Part shown: positions 1-10,722 of the stretch, in pieces | Layout of the letters: every line of letters begins with the position of its first letter | How positions within the stretch are numbered: the stretch's first letter is position 1 | NCBI GenBank assembly: GCA_019321725.1 | Contig: CM033107.1 | Span: 16,793,445 to 16,857,444, forward strand | Direction: 5' to 3' | Length of the DNA stretch: 64,000 nucleotides | DNA from: Paulownia fortunei | Lineage: Eukaryota > Streptophyta > Magnoliopsida > Lamiales > Paulowniaceae | Made by a program: the position numbers and the translations under genes | The notes under the pieces: model-generated | The model's database searches: none | What the model saw: the letters and a program-made list of their open reading frames with translations, nothing else | Told to the model about the DNA's origin: nothing

Positions 1-1320
1 AATAATGTCTCCAGATTTTCAAAGCAAAAACCAAAACAATAAGTTCCAAATCATGGGTTGGATAATTATTTTCATTCTCCTTCAATTTCCTTGAAGCATA
101 TGAAATAACCTTCCCATTTTGCATCAAAACAACATCCAAACCATTTTTTGAAGCGTCGCTATTCACCACAAATCCACCAGTTCCTGCTGGAATGGTAAGA
201 ACAGGAGTTGTGTTCAATTTATGTTTCAGTTCTTGAAAACTTCTTTCACAAGCATCGATACACAAGAACTTCACACTCTTTCTTGTCAACATTGTCAATA
301 GAGTTGCTATCATTGAAAACTCCTGAACAAATAATTGATAGTACCTTGCTATTCCCAAGAAACTCCTTACTTCTGATATATTTGTTGGTGTTGGCCACTT
401 AATGACCGCTTCTACCTTGCCCGGATCAACATAAATACCATTATTGGATACTACATGACCTAGGAATGCCACTTGCTCAAGCTAAAAATCGCACTTCTTA
501 AATCTAGCATACAACTACTTTTCCTTAAGAACTTGCAGCACAATCTTCAAATGTTTCTTGTGTTCTTCTTTATCACGTGAATAAATTAGGATATCATCAA
601 TAAACACAATCACAAATTTATCGAGATATTGCTTGAACACCATATTCATTAGATCCATAAAAGCTGCAGGGGCATTGGTTAAATCAAAAGGCATCACTAG
701 AAATTCATAATGTCCATACCTTGTTCAGAATGTAGTCTTTTGTATGTCTTCTTCCTTGATCTTCAATTAATGATACCAAGAGTGTAAATCAATCTTAAAA
801 AATACTGATGCTCCCTACAATTGATCAAACAAATCATCTATTCTTGGAAGTGGATACTTATTCTTGACTGTTACTTTATTCAACTCTCTATAATCAATGT
901 ATAATCGCAATGTACCATCCTTCTTTTTCATGAACAACATAGGTGCTCCCCAAGGAGAATAACTAGGGCGAATAAAACCCTTATCAAGCAATTCTTGCAA
1001 TTAAACTTTTAACTCTTTCAATTCTGTTAGTGCCATTCGGTATGGTGCTTTAGAAATAGGAGTAGTTCCTGGCATAACTTCAATCACAAATTCAATTTGT
1101 CAATCTGGTGGCAGTCCTAGTAAATTATCTAGGAATACCTTAAGAAATTTTTGAACCACATCTACATTTTTTGGCTTCAATTGTGTTTCAACCGAGGTGT
1201 TCAGAACACTTGCCAAATATCCAACATAATATTTTTTCAACATCTTTCGAGCTTTCAAAGTAGTTATAATTGGTAAAGATAGTGAGAATGAGGTACCACT
1301 AAACATAAACTGCTCTTCCC
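1..1320 (-). pseudogene. A1 reverse transcriptase and N-terminal RNase H (broken)
   Basis: The minus strand encodes a Ty3/gypsy reverse transcriptase running into RNase H. In order it shows a linker ending near LLGLPPD, the motif [15 protein letters not shown], the fingers segment [13 protein letters not shown], the motif [10 protein letters not shown], motif A with FKIDLHSWYH (catalytic Asp kept), and the catalytic box FIDDILIYS near 600-630. RNase H follows with NSDASKNG and the Glu-bearing HDLEL, then runs off the window. In-frame stops interrupt it near 485, 775, 820, 1003 and 1100. The enzyme would copy element RNA into DNA inside virus-like particles. Catalytic Asp residues survive, but the frame does not, so this is a pseudogene. 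Confidence 0.85.
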
Positions 1321-1329
1321 CAAGTGGCT

Positions 1330-1692
1330 AAAAAATCACAATCTTCTTGTTACAATAAATTGTTGCGTGATATTTGGTAAGCTAATCCATACCTAAAATA
1401 ACCTCAAAATTGGCATCGGTAAAACAACGAGATCTGCATAGAGAGTCATATCACTAATCTGAATTGAACAAGCTCTTAACATTTGGCTGGAATCCATTTC
1501 TTTCCTGGATGGAACAGTCACACTGTACCTCACTCTTAATAAATCTGGTGTAATGCCCAATTTTTTCACAATTGCACGTGATGCAAATGAATGTGTAGAT
1601 CCAGAATCTAACAATGCAATTGCAGGTATCCCAGAAATTAAAATAGTACCTATGACTACGAAAGCATCTGCATCAACTTGTTCTTGTGTCAT
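1330..1692 (-). pseudogene. A1 aspartic protease domain
   Basis: A retropepsin-like segment follows gag. It contains the active-site box DSGSTHSFAS, preceded by GIPAIALL, and then a beta-rich stretch ending in the hydrophobic DLVVLPM. The canonical Asp-Ser/Thr-Gly triad is intact. In the family this domain dimerises and cuts the Gag-Pol polyprotein. The open stretch starts after the MTQEQ motif that also precedes protease in A3. It is lost near 1390 through a frameshift and a stop, where A3 continues toward the linker before RT. So the active site is preserved but the polyprotein context is broken. Confidence 0.8.
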
Positions 1693-1699
1693 TGCATAT

Positions 1700-2659
1700 A
1701 CTATCCCTTAAACTCTCCCATATACTATTGGGCAATCCTTTGCTATATGTCCAGGCTTTTTACACTTAAAGCAATGATTAGTACCACTAAAGCATTCCCC
1801 AAAATGATTCTTCCCACACTTAGCACATTTATGCCTTTCAACTGTAGTAGAAGTTTGCCCAACTCTAAAACACTTTTTATTCCCTTGGTTTGATTTTTGC
1901 TCTTCTTTTTTTCCATTGGTTCAGATTTCTTGGAGTGAATACTTGCTTCTTTTGTTGATGGAATTTCTCAATCTATTTCTTATCTAAGTCAGCCATCAAA
2001 GCCTTGTCCACCAGTTCCCTAAACTCTATTGCTGAAGACATTCTCACATCTCTTCTAATTTCTAGATTAAGGCCCCTCAGGAAATGATCCATCTTCTCAT
2101 TGTTATCTCTGACGATGTATGGCACATACTTGCAACCCTCTTCAAATTTTCTCACATAATCACATACATACATCCCTCATTGCTTTAACTACAAGAATTC
2201 TTTTACTTTGAGTGACCTAGCATCTTTGGTGAAATACTTATCATAAAAGATTGTTTTAAATCTCTCCCAAGTCAACTCTTCCATATTCACTGCAAGTTTA
2301 GCTCATTCCCACCAGGTTTTAGCATCATTCTTCAACAAGAAAATTGCACAGAGTACCTTCTCAACATCATCAATTCGCATGTAGTCAAAGATAGTGTCCA
2401 AAGATTTCACCCATTCCTCTGCAAACATGGGATCAGACCCACCATTAAAATCAACAGGTTCCATCTTTCTAAATTTCTCATACAAAACTTGTGAAGTATC
2501 CTATTGAGCTTGTAGTGGAGGAAGTCGCTGATTCTATTCTTGGCTTCTTTGCTGCATATATAGCAATTCTTACATCTGTTCACCATGCATTCTAGTCTGT
2601 TGTTGATTGAGATCAGTCAAATTGTTCACCACACTATAATTACCCTCATGATCATCCAT
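1700..2659 (-). pseudogene. A1 gag (capsid and zinc knuckles), broken
   Basis: I place the start at an ATG at 2659 (MDDHEG), because an upstream ATG at 2681 is out of frame here through a one-base difference from A3. The retrotrans_gag core is clear: [25 protein letters not shown] and DAKTWWE at about 2300-2490, then [11 protein letters not shown] and LNLEIRRDV at about 1975-2175. Near 1740-1850 lie two cysteine-rich knuckles: CAKCGKNHFGEC and a complete CCHC box CFKCKKPGHIAKDC. Gag forms the particle shell and binds element RNA. In-frame stops occur in the Q-rich N-terminal part, after TWWE, and between the capsid core and the knuckles. Confidence 0.85.
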
Positions 2660-2862
2660 TGTCTTCCTTTTCTGGTGCCATGATATGATATGCATTGCCC
2701 AATCTCATTCCATTCATTAGCCAATAATAAATGCATAATTATCACAATAACATAAAATGAAATCTAATCAAGTAAACAAAAAAGCAAATAAATAAATAGT
2801 TGACCGAGTTTCCTAGCTAGGATTTGTTCATACGCCTTCTTCTGTCTTCAGGAATGACTAAA

Positions 2863-2879
2863 CCTCCGCTTTGATACCA
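2863..2879 (-). other. A1 primer-binding site (tRNA-iMet type)
   Basis: On the minus strand, five bases downstream of the LTR end (GTTACA), the sequence reads TGGTATCAAAGCGGAGG. The first 12 bases match the usual plant initiator-Met primer site TGGTATCAGAGC except for one G-to-A change. Reverse transcription would start here. The same spacing is seen in A3. Confidence 0.8.
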
Positions 2880-2884
2880 CAAAC

Positions 2885-5192
2885 TGTAACACCCCTTAAC
2901 TTAACTACAAAACCTAAATAAGCTGATACAATTAAGTGAGGAAATGTTAACTTTTCATCAATACTAGAGTTATGGTCTTAATAAAAGTTTCCATTTTTTG
3001 CTATAAGAGAAAGAACTTGAATTCATTTGTTATTTCATTTCGTTTTAAACAAACCATACACATAAATCAAAACTGAGTACATCTATTTACAAAGTCATAA
3101 CAGAGCGGCTTAATCGAAAAACAAAATTAAATTTTCAAAATAGACTACAAAACAGCTCGAAGTATGGCATATGAACAAATCTCTCTCCGGCCGCTCTAGA
3201 GACTCCTTCAACCTCTAAACCAGTACATTTCCACCTGCATCACATGAATCTAATGTGCTAAAGGCTCAGTAAGGTGAAACTGATGCAATAACAAATAGCG
3301 TACATGCAAGTCCCATAAATATTTAAATACATTATTCAATTTAATAACTTTCTTTCATAAATCATTCTTTAGGGCCTTGAAGTGTGGTACCTAACTAATA
3401 GTGATGGATCGTGGTTTTTAGAACCTGTTCATAATGATTGGCCAATAAGAGAAATAATACAGGGTTTTCATACTTGGTCTTTCAACCTCAGGTATTAGCC
3501 GTATTCTGTCTCAGATATTGTGGCTTTTCTATATTGATTTTTCAACCTCAAGTATTTGCCACCATTTGTTGGGTTCGCCGGTCCCTCCGTGTCCCTTGTC
3601 TACCCGACCATCAATCAAGTACCATACTTTCTTTTCAAAAACCTCATTATATTCTTAATAGTATCATGCTTCATGAACCATAAATGCATCAAACATTACA
3701 TCATTTGACAAATAATAACAATCACATTAAAACATGAACAACATTATATGATTCTTGTGATACAACAAATGAAAGTTTCAACTTACCTCAATTCTACTTT
3801 GTGCTAAGTGAAAAGGTAAATTTCTTTGGAAGATAGGATGTGCTAAAGGCCTAACATAATCAAATCATGTACCTTTCAATATCCTTTTAATAAATCACAT
3901 AATCAATTCTAATTAAAATCATATACACATTTCAATCCTTTGTAAATAATTCCATATCAATTACAGGACCTCAAAAACAATGCATACTTCATATTTTACT
4001 ACTAATTCAAGACATTAGATATTCGGGCAGACATTAAATAACTAATAATCCAAACATAAATATTAGGGCAATCCACAAAACTTGAACAAAATCCAAAATA
4101 ACATGAGTAAACTCGATTCTAACTTAAATTAATTCTAACCATCAATTAAGCAAACTAATTGCTATTGTTCTCAATCATTCATAGGGACTTCCAAACATAG
4201 TATAAGCATTATAAGATTAATAAAAATAAGTAAATTAAGCATATTTCACAAGACTATCAATTTTGCTAGAAACTAGCTTAACTAGCTTGGTTTTGGCTTC
4301 AAGTCTATCCCACTTGAGTTTTCATTCATACAAAAATATACTAAAACATGTAACCATCCAAGATACTATAAATTCATCATAAGAAATATTGAAAAAGAAT
4401 ATACCTTGATTAAGTTGGAATTAAAGAATTAAGCTTCAAAATCAACAGTTTTCAAGCTTAAAAGGGTAGAAACTTGTTCTAGTTTGTATTCTATGGATTC
4501 ATGTGGATTAAATTAAATTTTATGAGTATGAGAGTGTAGAAATTTTGGAGAAACTTGGAGAAGAAGGGCTGGTCATTTTTAAGGAGCTTCCGTAAGAAAA
4601 TATGGCTAAAATGACTTTTTTGACATTTCAAAGAGAGGTAAGTGGAGGGTGATTATTGGTTGACTCATGCTTGGTGTCTTGTCATGCCAAAAGCCATGTT
4701 TATGGGCTAGGGAGATGACAAAAATTGATGCTTTGGTGTTATAATCAAGTGTAATGTGGTTTAGAATGATTTCATGCAACCTAGTCAACCATCCAATCAA
4801 ATTGCACCATTTTGCATACTTTTAGTTCTTAGCCAAATGTAACATATTTCAAACAAATATTTAGGCAATTAATCACTTTAGAATGTAACAAGTATGGAGA
4901 AATATGAATTCATTTCATGGCTATTCAACTCATCAATCTTCCTTAATCGAGATACCGAGCTTTTCACTGCAACAAGGTACTTAAGGAATATGTTAAATCA
5001 AGAAAAAAAAGTTTGATCTCATATTTCATGTACTAATGCATGTTAAAGCATAACTGGAGCATATAATAATAATTATTTATGTTATTGCAATCATGCTATT
5101 TATATGCCATAATTCGATAATGCACATTGATTAGATGCATATTCATGTAAGATACTTATTATGGGTTATGTAGGAGAGAATTGAGCATTACA
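2885..5192 (-). repeat. A1 5' LTR (family A)
   Basis: On the minus strand the LTR begins TGTAATGCTCAATTCTC at 5192 and ends GGTGTTACA at 2885, the TG...CA boundaries shared with the A3 LTRs and the A2 LTR. Its length is about 2308 bp. It holds the internal near-repeat of the motif TTTCAACCTCA (around 3480 and 3540) seen in every family A LTR. Small open stretches inside it recur between copies only because the LTRs are homologous. Confidence 0.9.
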
Positions 5193-5956
5193 TGTTTATA
5201 TTGATATTTTGATAAATGATTAATTCTCTTATCACCTAGTTTATATTGATATTTGATTAATTCTCTTATCCTGCTCGTCGTGTGGATACCATTAGAGGGA
5301 AGATGCTTGAATTCCTGAGGTGAACTCAGTTTCTATTCTGGCCACGATTTGAATTATTCAAGTCACTTCATCATCCGGAGTACTCAATTTACGTACAATT
5401 GCAAAAACCTTTATTTTTAATTAAACAAAAAATTAGGGTGTGAACTGATTAATGGCATTTAATCCGGGACTACTTGTTATAAATTATTAGGCATGTTTAA
5501 AATTTAATTTCTACTATGCCTAGTCCCGCAATTTTGTGAACCCTACTCAAAATTCTTATATTGAAACAAAGATGGTCTAACCCAAAAATAAAAATAAAAA
5601 GTCTAAGTTTATGGGGGCAATAACGTAATAATGAGAGAAAGAGACATGCTAAAATCTTCCAAATGCCTAAGTGTATCAAAAGCCTCCACACTCAAAACCC
5701 CTAAAATTTGGCTACATCGATAAGAGTTATCCCCTCGACTAAAACTACACCTGATGGAGCCGAAGTGAGTTGAACTGTCGTGTTTGAGCCAAAACTCAAA
5801 CCAATAAGCTACAATGATGGCTAGGTCGAGCTAATGACTCAACATGAAGCGGTATGATGAGACACCGAGTGCGGTGTCCCCTCACTCCCTCTTATGGGAT
5901 TGACATCTCCCCATAGAATGTATTGAATAGAGACAACCCTCAAAAGTAGAGGTGAC
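5193..5956. other. Unclassified spacer between A1 and LTR E
   Basis: I see no gene here. The first 80 bases contain an imperfect direct repeat of the phrase TTTATATTGATATTT plus GATTAATTCTCTTATC (about 5195-5240 and 5240-5270). After that comes a stretch resembling a copia LTR (listed separately). The remaining part, about 5420-5956, has no recognisable coding or repeat signature and ends where a TG-starting LTR (E) begins. Confidence 0.5.
5275..5410 (+). repeat. Possible copia LTR remnant
   Basis: The stretch with GTGGATACCATTAGAGG resembles the equivalent part of the LTR at 47931-49821 (about 49495-49640, GTATGGATACCATTAGAGG), followed in both by an ATTC-rich segment and a CGGAGT phrase. 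Similarity fades quickly, so this is at best a short eroded fragment of a Ty1/copia LTR in plus orientation. Confidence 0.35.
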
Positions 5957-6469
5957 TGATAGGCTCATAAATTGTGATTTTTCGATACTTACATGAGCAT
6001 AATTGCACATGTTTTTACCTTAGAATTGATACAATTATGCCTTATTTTGTGATAATTGTATGTAGGAACTAAAAATTGAAAAAATAGAGTAAAAGATGGA
6101 AAATCGATTAAAAAGTTAGCAGAAACTTTTAGATGCACAGTCTCTGTATTCCTCACATAATTCTTTCCACAAAAGTGATATTGAGATTATTCATGAAGAT
6201 TTAGAAAGGTAAGAATAGGACTATAATTCTTATATAGACATTAAAAGCCAATTCAACCTAAAAGGAGGTGAAAACTCGATTGAAAGAGGCCACACAGTGC
6301 AGTTTGGAATAGTCTCATGCTGCGACACCCCCTAGGGTCACGTGCGGTGTGAGTGCCTAAAATTGGGCACTGAACTGCCTCTCTTTAAGCACCATGACAC
6401 CCTCTTTTGGCCTGTGGTGCCTGAAGAACAGGGTACCTCGCGCCACAACGCCTGATCTCCACGCCACAA
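5957..6469 (+). repeat. LTR fragment E (host of element C), left half
   Basis: It starts TGATAGGCTCATAAATTG, which looks like the 5' terminus of a large Ty3/gypsy LTR of Tat/Athila type, and ends in a CpG/CpA-rich stretch with the motifs CGCGCCACAACGCC and CACGCCACAA. It stops abruptly at 6470, where the terminal TG of element C begins. A CpG-rich continuation (CGCGACGCTAG) lies just beyond the other end of C at 23320, consistent with C having inserted into E. Family assignment is inference. Confidence 0.5.
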
Positions 6470-7472
6470 TGCTGCAACTTTAAGGTTACAAATTTAAGTG
6501 TAGGTTGTGTCAAGTAATAAATTTATTTGGGAGTCCGAGGTCACTCCACAAGGAAGTTGTTTGAAGTTTTCAATATTATATTTCTTAAAAGATGTGCTTT
6601 ATGTATTTTAGAATATAAAGAAAAATTTATGCTATAACTTAGAAATCAAAGTAATAAAAGTACTGAGAATTAGGGATCTGCTCTTGAGTTTTGGATAGAG
6701 AAATAATTATTTATTCTTTTTATCTCTTTTAAATACCACAATTAGAATTCATACATAATGAAGATTTCAATAGAAAGATGTTATAAAATAGCTCATACAT
6801 TAAGATGATCATGATATTATCTTGCTGTTTGTAAATTATCTCTTAACGCCAATACTTGTTTATAGGATCAAGTATTTATGCACATCTTTATCTACAAACA
6901 AATTAAGGCTTTACATTAGCAGTCAGTGGGGTAGAACTGTACAACAAGCTAAATGAACCCAAGTATTTGTTGTGCCATTGGAAATACTTAAATTAAGAAT
7001 CATCACAAAACAAGAAAGTATTTTAACCTCAACACTTATTTATGGGATCAAGTATTTATGTACACCTTTTTCAACAACAAATCAAGGGTTCACATTAGTA
7101 GTCAATGAGGTAGAGCTGTACAATAAGGTAAATGAAACTCAAGTATTTGTTGTGCCATTAGAGATACATAAATCAAGGATCACCACAAAACAAGGAGGGT
7201 TTCAATCAAAAAGTAAAATAGTAATACAACACACCTGAATTTTGTGCACCTTTATAATCATTCCTCTTCCTCCATCAAGAGGTTCACCTTTTCTCGCATG
7301 AAATAGTATCTCCTAACTTGCTCACAAAATGTGTTATCTTCTTTGGTTTTAGTTTGTTTGTTTTTTTATCTCTTTTACACAAAACATTAATAAAACTATA
7401 ATATTAACAAGAATAAAATAAGGAAAGTATAAAGGATTTAATACAAAAATATATCAAAATATGGACTTATCA
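6470..7472 (-). repeat. Element C 3' LTR (shortened)
   Basis: On the minus strand it starts TGATAAGTCCATATTTTG at 7472 and ends TTGCAGCA at 6470. It aligns with the 5' LTR at 21544-23319 over both ends but lacks about 770 bp internally. The join falls near 7300, between the phrase that aligns with CCATCAAAAGGTTC and the phrase CTAACTTGCTCAC. TG...CA ends are kept. Confidence 0.85.
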
Positions 7473-7489
7473 AATTTCCCCACACTTAA
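7473..7489 (-). other. Element C polypurine tract
   Basis: Directly upstream of the 3' LTR the minus strand reads TTAAGTGTGGGGAAATT, a purine-rich run like those that prime plus-strand synthesis in Tat/Athila elements. The preceding phrase CTCGAGGATGAGTAAAGG is also common just before this tract in plant elements. Confidence 0.75.
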
Positions 7490-9056
7490 CCTTTACTCAT
7501 CCTCGAGCAAGCCTAAAACAAACCTAAACTAATCTACTTTCTTAGAAAATCACGATTTCATTTAGCATATGCAACAAGCCTTTAAACTCCTAGGTAGCCC
7601 ATAGAGGACGAGTTATAGTTTCGTGAGGGTTTCTAGTGGTGATACCCACAAACACCTATGATAACTAACTTCCAATCATTATTCTCAGGAAGTAACAAAG
7701 TAATATAAAAATGAAATCAAACAAGTGTTGAATCTAACCCTTAATTATTCAAAAGTCAATACATTACCATAATAAGCATACTCAAGTGTGCATGTATGAT
7801 AATTAATGTCAATAGTGAGGAATTCATGCATGCTTCAAACAAGTAAATTCCCATAGAACCTCACAAAACCATCACCTAATCTCTAATGGAAGAGTTAAAC
7901 ATCATAGGCTCTTCTTTTGGTACAAATCTCCACTACACCGAAGGAACAACACAAAATTAAAAGGTATTCAACAAAGATTGTAATGGGGCCAAAGGGTAGT
8001 GATGTGGCTAAGAAATAAAAAGATAGGATGCAACAAAGGTTCTAAAAACTTTATGGGATTATAGATATAGAGTTTATCAATGAAAAATTCTCATACTCCA
8101 TGAATTTCAACAGGGGGACCTATTGTTATTGAATTGGACCCCTCTTCATCATTCTTATTAATTTTACGACATCCCATTTTTAGTTGCAACTCATAATATT
8201 TTTAACACATTGTAAGAAGATAGTGTATTTAGACTAGGTAAGAAGATAAGGTTACCAAAAAAAAAATGCTTGTTTATTGAAAGACTCAAAGTGGCTCGCT
8301 ATAGAAGATGTTCTATTGGAATATCACATGGGGAACAAGTTGATTTAGATATGGTGCTAGAAAGCCTAATGCCTTAATCATTTTTCAAGTGGTACTCAAT
8401 CAGTCATTTGCCTCGATAGACTAAAAGAAAATGTTCTAACACTCAACCCCTTTATGTTAAAAATCCAAGTGATGATTAAAATGAGGGTATAAGAACTACC
8501 TATTTTGACATGCTTGTCTCCACACCGAATAACATACCTATTTATGCAAAAAGATTTGAATATAATTATTACAAAAATATATTAACCAAGGAACAATATT
8601 AAAGTTTAAAATGACACCCATCCTCAATCAAACCACATTATCTGTGCTTAATTTGAATCATTAAAGTTGGAAGAACATCTACGACTCAAAAAAAAAAATG
8701 ACAATTCACAAACATTTGTTAAAAAATTCACAAACTTTCCATGTTAAGAAAAAAAATAGTGGTGTGTATCAAGAGTGTTACAGTTACCTTTTACTCTGCC
8801 ACCCTTTTACATGGTTTCAACGAACCTAAAACACGTTTGAATTTTTAAAATAAAAAATAGAAAAACACACATTGAACACACAAGACATGATATCAACTAT
8901 CTTCTCCCCAACCTAATCGAGACATTGTCCCTAATATTGAAAATAGATAGAAAAGTAGAGTTTAGAAGATATTACCTAAAATATGACATATTGAAAAATA
9001 AAGTTAAAACCACACAATATATACACACTATTAGTTGAAACCATTAAGGATAAATT
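7490..9056. other. Element C 3' non-pol spacer
   Basis: I see no coding sequence here on either strand. In element sense, the piece next to the LOG pseudogene contains a G-rich phrase (GGTTGGGGAGAA, about 8912), possibly a second polypurine-like tract. Poly-A/T runs occur at 8260, 8690 and 8745. Long non-coding 3' regions are usual for Tat/Athila elements. Confidence 0.5.
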
Positions 9057-9684
9057 TCAGAGAATGAGAGTCAAATTCATTTTATGTTTTTGACTATTAT
9101 CTTTGTTGTACCAATCCACATGAGCCAATATTGGATCAGGTTCTGGCACATATGCTAGAAGTTGATCAATCAGTTAGTTAGGTGTTGGAGCATAAATGAG
9201 AATTTGTCTCGTAGATGGTGAAATAATACCTTTTTCTGTAGCATGGCCTACAAATGATAGCAACCATAAAAAGAATCCATTTACATTAATAATACCTACA
9301 GGTTTCTAGTGAATGTTGAGTTGTGCCCAAAAGATAACTTGGAATAATTCCTCCAGCGTACCAAAACCACTAGGTAGAGTGATGAATGTATCCACATTAT
9401 TTAATATGTTAGATATTATGCCCTGAATATATGATACTTTTAGCTCATCACCAATGATCATACCTGCGATATTCTGTACTGTTAAAGGTTTTAGGATAAC
9501 TTCTAAAACTTTGACTCCTCCTACATGAGCAGAAGTAAAAACACTCCCTATTAACCCCAGATTGCCTCCCCCATACACTAAATGAATTTTTTTCTGCTAA
9601 CATTCTACCGAAGTTATTGGTTGCCCCTATAAACCCACCATTTTTTCCTAGATTGGTTATACAAAAGACACAAATACAGTTGAC
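9057..9684 (-). pseudogene. LOG-like cytokinin riboside 5'-monophosphate phosphoribohydrolase pseudogene
   Basis: LOG enzymes release active cytokinin bases from their nucleotides in the cytosol. The minus strand gives nearly a whole LOG-like protein with no intron gaps. It runs ICVFC near 9670, then NNFGRMLAEKN, VYGGGNLGLIG (about 9545-9578), SAHVGG, the nucleotide-binding/catalytic box LPSGFGTLEELFQV (PGGxGTxxE in the family; the first Gly is Ser here), FWAQLNIH, PVGIINVNGFF, and a tail AYVPEPDPILAHVDW ending at a TGA at 9057-9059. A frameshift near 9585 and in-frame stops at 9306 and 9174 kill it, and no start Met is seen. LOG genes normally carry several introns, so continuity suggests an mRNA-derived copy. 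It lies in the same sense as element C, between integrase and 3' LTR. Confidence 0.85.
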
Positions 9685-10689
9685 CTTGTGAGTGGAAGAG
9701 ATATTTATTTTATTTTATTTTATTTTTGAAAGTGAGTTGTGTAAAAATAGAGTAAGTATAGTGCTATTTACTGAGGTGTGAACATATAATGTATTTATTG
9801 CACATCTTTTTCTTTTGTTAGAAATATTGAAAATAAGGACATAAAGTTTTAAAAAAAATAAACTACTACACGTGAATATACATGTAGTTGTGACTGTGGC
9901 TTACATCTTTCTATAGTTTTACGTTCAGTAATAGCTTAAACGCCCTCCACGGGTCAAGGATATGCTTTCTATCTAGTTTTCTTATAAATTGGCAAACAAG
10001 GTTTTTTAATGTCAGATTCCCAATACAATAATACTCATATTCATTGGGAAGTAATTCTATTAATCAAAAATTGCACGTTGTACTAATTTGTATGAATGCA
10101 TTTCGAAAGTCGATATAATGGCATCTAAAGACTCCTTACTTTGTCTATCTATAATGAATTGAATTTTATCTTCTCAATTTTTAAAAACCATTCCTAAGGA
10201 ACGACACTTTGTGTTGCAAGTCCATTGAGCACATTTGTAACAACTTGCATTTTTTTCACCCTTCGTTTTTTTGAATATTTGCTTTTACCAAAACAGACAT
10301 ATATCTAGTAAGCAAGTTTGAAAATTCATGTGACTACTCTTACCTTTGATTCAATTATCCATCGTATGCCCCTAGGGATGCCCTTGTGCATAAGCATCCT
10401 TAATCTTTCAATCCTAGTTTTATAAATTTTTAAAATTATATTTTTAAGAAGAAAAGAAAATAGCTTCTGAGAGTTAGAAGAATGTCATCCATTTTGAAAA
10501 GAACAGGAAAAGATAATAAGAAAAAGAGAGAAACTTTGTACATAGATTACACTTTGTACGTAGATTACAGTTATTTAGGAAATTGGTAATTCTGACTTCA
10601 ATAGCTATGGAGTACTGTTTTTTACCATTTAACCAGGAAAAGAAAAGAAAAGAAAAGAAAAAATCCTACAAACTAAACAAAGTTAGAGA

Positions 10690-10720
<31 letters not shown>

Positions 10721-10722
10721 TA
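9685..10722. other. Spacer between LOG pseudogene and integrase end
   Basis: No gene is recognised. It contains a TTTTA run (about 9703-9727), a short near-duplication of the phrase ACTTTGTACGTAGATTACA (about 10533-10569), and simple repeats next to the integrase end. Whether it is element C sequence or came with the LOG copy cannot be told by eye. Confidence 0.45.
10636..10721. repeat. Compound simple repeats
   Basis: Two microsatellites sit close together: four AAAAG units (about 10638-10659), and a TA run followed directly by a CA run (about 10690-10720). They lie at the end of the integrase reading frame of element C. Confidence 0.8.

Larger units (their letters stand above)
1..5192 (-). 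mobile_element. Ty3/gypsy chromovirus A1 (Tekay/Del-like), 5' part
   Basis: This is a minus-strand LTR retrotransposon cut by the left window edge. Reading leftward, it shows a 2.3-kb 5' LTR (5192 to 2885), a tRNA-iMet-type primer site, gag, protease, reverse transcriptase and the start of RNase H. The remaining RNase H, integrase, chromodomain and 3' LTR lie outside the window. The LTR and protein sequences match those of A3 and A2, so three members of one family are present. Tekay assignment is inferred from the gag-PR-RT-RH-IN order, the RNase H wording and the C-terminal chromodomain seen in A2 and A3. The base run after 5192 (tgttt) would be one target-site copy; the partner is out of view. 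Many stops show that it is dead. Confidence 0.9.

Noticed and set aside
5957..6469. CpG-rich end considered as a host gene promoter or CpG island
   Set aside because: It is short, abuts a transposon terminus, and its start looks like an LTR; no transcription unit is nearby.
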